Positions 62,002 through 64,000 of a DNA stretch of 64,000 nucleotides are shown here, in pieces. The notes beneath the pieces were generated by a model that ran no database searches, was not told where the DNA came from, and worked only from the letters and a program-made list of their open reading frames with translations. The number at the start of each line of letters is the position of its first letter. The stretch's first letter is position 1. Source of the DNA: Alphaproteobacteria bacterium (GTDB taxonomy: Bacteria > Pseudomonadota > Alphaproteobacteria > UBA8366 > Aestuariispiraceae); contig SPJV01000075.1 of the NCBI GenBank assembly GCA_006844765.1, positions 66,419 to 130,418 of the forward strand, in the 5' to 3' direction. A program made the translations under genes and the position numbers.

Positions 62002-62511
62002 TCAATCGCGGTACCAGCGGCGTCCACGCATCAAACGCTCAAAGTCTTCCGGCGGTAGGGAGGATGCGGCATCTAAGATTGTCTCATGCATCGATTGTTC
62101 AAAAGCCCCGGTTGCGCGGCGGATATCCGCCAGGGCTGCTTCAAGGGCGGCCGGGTCACGGTTCGGATCGCGAAACAATAGCCGCGCAGCTTCCCTGGAC
62201 GCGCGGGCTTCCTGCATGGCGGTGCTCAACGCGTCCATATGACGGGTCCGCAGGGCATTGAGCTCCGGATGACCATCGAAACGGCCATTGATCAGGCGAT
62301 GCATGCCCGCCATGGGTCCGCCGCCCGGTCCGCCAAACCCACCTCGCGGTCCACCATGTCCATGCCAATGTTTTACGGCAGAGCCCATGACGAGGGCTAG
62401 AACGAACACATTCAACGTCAAAGAGATGATGAAAATCCAGCGACGCAGACGGTTGGGTCGCTTTTGCTCTGTGTTTTCCTGAGGGGGCTGTGAGGTTGGT
62501 GCATCGGTCAT
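62002..62511 (-). CDS. Spy/CpxP-like periplasmic heavy-metal sensor
   Basis: 169 residues. An N-terminal membrane anchor (RWIFIISLTLNVFVLALVMG) is followed by a His/Gly-rich segment (HWHGHGGPRGGFGGPGGG) and helices with LNALRTRHMDALSTAMQEAR, LRxPEDFE-like SLPPEDFERLMRGRRWY. This is the architecture of CnrX/ZraP-like periplasmic metal sensors. Start overlaps the anti-sigma-like stop (ATGA). It probably reports metals or envelope stress to the sigma factor of the same operon. Confidence 0.82.
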   Translation of the reverse strand: MTDAPTSQPPQENTEQKRPNRLRRWIFIISLTLNVFVLALVMGSAVKHWHGHGGPRGGFGGPGGGPMAGMHRLINGRFDGHPELNALRTRHMDALSTAMQEARASREAARLLFRDPNRDPAALEAALADIRRATGAFEQSMHETILDAASSLPPEDFERLMRGRRWYRD

Positions 62512-62987
62512 GATAGGTATTTCTCCTCCATCAATCCGTCGAGATCGAGGATCAGGCTTTCCAGGTCGTCTGTGGTAGTGTCTTCCACCGCATCCGTTTG
62601 TGCGATGGTCTCGCCGGTCAAAAACGCGACCGGATCAGGACCAACACCGCCAATCGCAAGGCCCAGCATTAAGGCTGCCGCGAAGGCGCCGGCGGGCTGC
62701 CAAAGCGGGCCCTGCCAACCGAGTAGCGATCGGGATTTGGCACGAAGCGTCACCAGGAACCCAGGCCGTGCGGAGGTCTGCATTCGATCCGCGATCTCAT
62801 GAGACACCGGTGGTGCTACCCAATCGGAAAGTGTTTCATCCAAGGCGAGGGCATCTCGCCGCAATGCATCAGCACGCTCAGGGTCGCGTGCCATCAGGGT
62901 CAAGGCTGCGGCGCGCTCATCGTCCGGCCAGCGATCCGGGTTGGCGCCATAGGCGTCATGCAGGGTTTCTATCCGTGTCCAGTCCAT
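62508..62987 (-). CDS. Putative anti-sigma factor, one membrane segment
   Basis: 159 residues from ATG 62985-62987 behind AAGGAA; GTG 63005, overlapping the sigma stop, is possible. An N-terminal cytosolic helical part (DAYGANPDRWPDDERAAALT) is followed by one membrane helix (PAGAFAAALMLGLAIGGVG) and a short acidic periplasmic end. Place right after the ECF sigma gene and topology fit an anti-sigma factor, but no ZAS zinc motif is seen. Family not otherwise recognised. Confidence 0.7.
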   Translation of the reverse strand: MDWTRIETLHDAYGANPDRWPDDERAAALTLMARDPERADALRRDALALDETLSDWVAPPVSHEIADRMQTSARPGFLVTLRAKSRSLLGWQGPLWQPAGAFAAALMLGLAIGGVGPDPVAFLTGETIAQTDAVEDTTTDDLESLILDLDGLMEEKYLS

Positions 62988-63001
62988 GCTGTCGTGTTCC
63001 T

Positions 63002-63616
63002 TCACTGGCTCTCTCCTGCGACCGGGCCCAGGTTGTCTTTTTCCGCGCTCAGCACTTCCCGCAGTTTTCGTCGGCCCCGTGCCAGCAGACTTTCCAGTGC
63101 CTCAACCGTGATTTCAAGCTGTGCGGCGGCATCCTTGCCTGAAAGGTTCTGGTAATGCACCAGGGCAATGGCAGCGCGTTGCCGTTCCGGTAGGGCGAGC
63201 ATGGCGGCCCGAACTCGGTCAGAGGTGCACTTGGCCTGCAATTTGTTTTCCGCAGTCGTATCGTTGGACGGCAGGGTTTCTGAAACCTCCCCGCCGTCCC
63301 GTTTGCGCAGTCGCAGCCGGTCGACGGCGAGGTTACGCGCTACCCGGTGCAACCAGGCTCCGGCATTTCCTTCAACCGGCTTCGTCGCCATTGTCCGCCA
63401 AAGCCGCAGAAAACTTTCCTGCGCAACATCCTCCGCGGCGGCGGAATCGCCAATCAGCCGATAAGCATAGCCGGCGATCCGGTCGCGGTAGCGTGTCAGC
63501 AATTCCGAATAGGCACTCGCTTCACCGTCCCGGGCCTGTGCCAAGAGCACAGCATCAGGCGCCGCACCATCGGCGTCCGGCCCGGATCTCGGGGATCGTG
63601 TAGATCGTGTCGACAT
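63002..63616 (-). CDS. ECF RNA polymerase sigma factor
   Basis: 204 residues from ATG 63614-63616; a GTG 63664 behind AGGAT is possible. Region 2: ELLTRYRDRIAGYAYRLIGD, EDVAQESFLRLWR, NAGAWLHRVARNLAVDRLR; region 4: LALPERQRAAIALVHYQNLS and LEITVEALESLLARGRRKLR. It resembles the ECF group with Spy-like sensors (CnrH/RpoE-like). Its stop overlaps the anti-sigma-like start. It likely directs its own operon, with EF-hand and Spy-like proteins. Confidence 0.92.
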   Translation of the reverse strand: MSTRSTRSPRSGPDADGAAPDAVLLAQARDGEASAYSELLTRYRDRIAGYAYRLIGDSAAAEDVAQESFLRLWRTMATKPVEGNAGAWLHRVARNLAVDRLRLRKRDGGEVSETLPSNDTTAENKLQAKCTSDRVRAAMLALPERQRAAIALVHYQNLSGKDAAAQLEITVEALESLLARGRRKLREVLSAEKDNLGPVAGESQ

Positions 63617-63673
63617 CCGGTTCCAGACAGCCTCCGGCACAGGGGATTGCGGTGTTACGCGCACCCGGTAATC

Positions 63674-64000
63674 CTACTCTTTAGGGCCGTGGTGCTTGCC
63701 ATGTCGATGCATCCAACGGGCTTTGCTTTCCTCGATCTCGGCGCGGTCGATGATACCATTCTTGTCCGCGTCGATCTTCGCAAAAAGCTTGTCTTCCGCT
63801 TTCTCCATCTCTTCTGCATTGAGCATGCCGTCGCCATCCGCGTCCAGCCGTTCCAGGAATTTTCCGCGCCGATGATGCGGGCCACCCGCATGGGCAAGGA
63901 ACTCTTCTTGGCTCAAGGCGCCATCGCGATCCGTATCCATATGGCGGAATTTTTCAAGCTTCATGCCGGTGATGAGCTCTTTCTCGCTGGCCAACCCATC
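63674..64000 (-). CDS. EF-hand protein (5' end beyond the window)
   Basis: At least 108 residues, open to the right edge. EF-hand loops: DTDRDGALSQEEF, DADGDGMLNAEEM and DADKNGIIDRAEI, each with Asp at 1, 3, 5 and Glu at 12, so they can bind calcium. A further partial loop DGLASEKEL lies at the edge. It ends in His/Lys-rich SKARWMHRHGKHHGPKE, a possible metal-binding tail. The usual signal peptide would be outside the window. Neighbours suggest it acts with the sigma factor in metal or calcium sensing. Confidence 0.9.
   Translation of the reverse strand, partial: DGLASEKELITGMKLEKFRHMDTDRDGALSQEEFLAHAGGPHHRRGKFLERLDADGDGMLNAEEMEKAEDKLFAKIDADKNGIIDRAEIEESKARWMHRHGKHHGPKE

Noticed and set aside
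1..64000. Search for CRISPR, prophage, insertion sequence, tRNA and rRNA
   Set aside because: No direct repeats with regular spacers, no transposase or integrase, and no tRNA cloverleaf or rRNA stretch was noticed on reading; a dedicated tool run would be needed to exclude a missed tRNA.

Overview
The window looks like about 64 kb of chromosome from a free-living, GC-rich alphaproteobacterium of the Rhodospirillales/Kiloniellales kind. This placement rests on gene content, not on a computed phylogeny. Pointers are a ChpT-type histidine phosphotransferase beside a DUF3553 gene and a chemotaxis operon, yqeY divergent from carA, mesaconyl-CoA hydratase with a CitE-type lyase (ethylmalonyl-CoA pathway), a glnT/glxBCD cluster, a fused NuoE-NuoF protein of formate dehydrogenase beta type, and many short ATGA or GTGA overlaps between genes. 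I saw no phage genes, insertion sequences, CRISPR array, rRNA or tRNA.

Layout. 1-6.6 kb (minus strand): two tandem paralogous lipoproteins, then an operon-like run of NuoE-NuoF fusion, AruI-like thiamine-diphosphate decarboxylase and DUF4197 protein, with DUF3553 upstream. 6.7-13.3 kb (plus): histidine phosphotransferase, hybrid cheA, cheY, cheB, cheR, with no separate cheW and a strong terminator. 13.4-18.9 kb: SDR, cupin, aldehyde dehydrogenase, sigma-54 response regulator, cupin and yqeY. 19.1-24.6 kb (plus): carA and a three-gene oligopeptide-type ABC importer without a binding protein. 24.7-28.4 kb: GlxA-type regulator, uracil-DNA glycosylase-like protein, ETF-ubiquinone oxidoreductase. 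28.4-31.8 kb: a small accessory block (LysR regulator divergent from an AhpD-like protein, a DUF1348 protein and an FMN-binding protein) with gene remnants at both edges. 31.8-36.5 kb: CocE hydrolase, leuB, DUF952, pyrD. 36.6-42.2 kb: TerB-like protein, then on the minus strand a regulator, glxB, glxC, glxD and a type III glutamine synthetase (methylamine/N-methylglutamate or glutamate-synthase-like route). 42.3-46.9 kb: type III polyketide synthase with its methyltransferase, mesaconyl-CoA hydratase, CitE-like lyase, pdxY. 46.9-54.5 kb: TPR/glycosyltransferase-like protein, asd, a small repeat protein, a persulfide-dioxygenase-like hydrolase and a MscS channel. 54.5-58.6 kb: ugpBAEC. 58.8-64 kb: a divergent PEP carboxylase homologue, then a metal-stress-like cluster of EF-hand protein (cut by the window edge), ECF sigma factor, putative anti-sigma protein and Spy/CpxP-like protein.

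How it fits together. C1 and C2 metabolism recurs: the formate-dehydrogenase-type diaphorase, the gmaS/mgs-like cluster, the ethylmalonyl-CoA enzymes, the PEPC homologue and ETF-QO. This suggests a heterotroph able to use small or methylated nitrogen compounds, but key partners are not in the window (formate dehydrogenase alpha subunit, N-methylglutamate dehydrogenase, a substrate-binding protein, carB). The most unusual signals are intergenic tandem arrays of 13-22 bp units at about three copies each in at least five places, a cheW-less che operon whose CheA carries an extra CheW-like domain and a receiver, and enzymes with altered catalytic motifs (PEPC homologue, UDG homologue).
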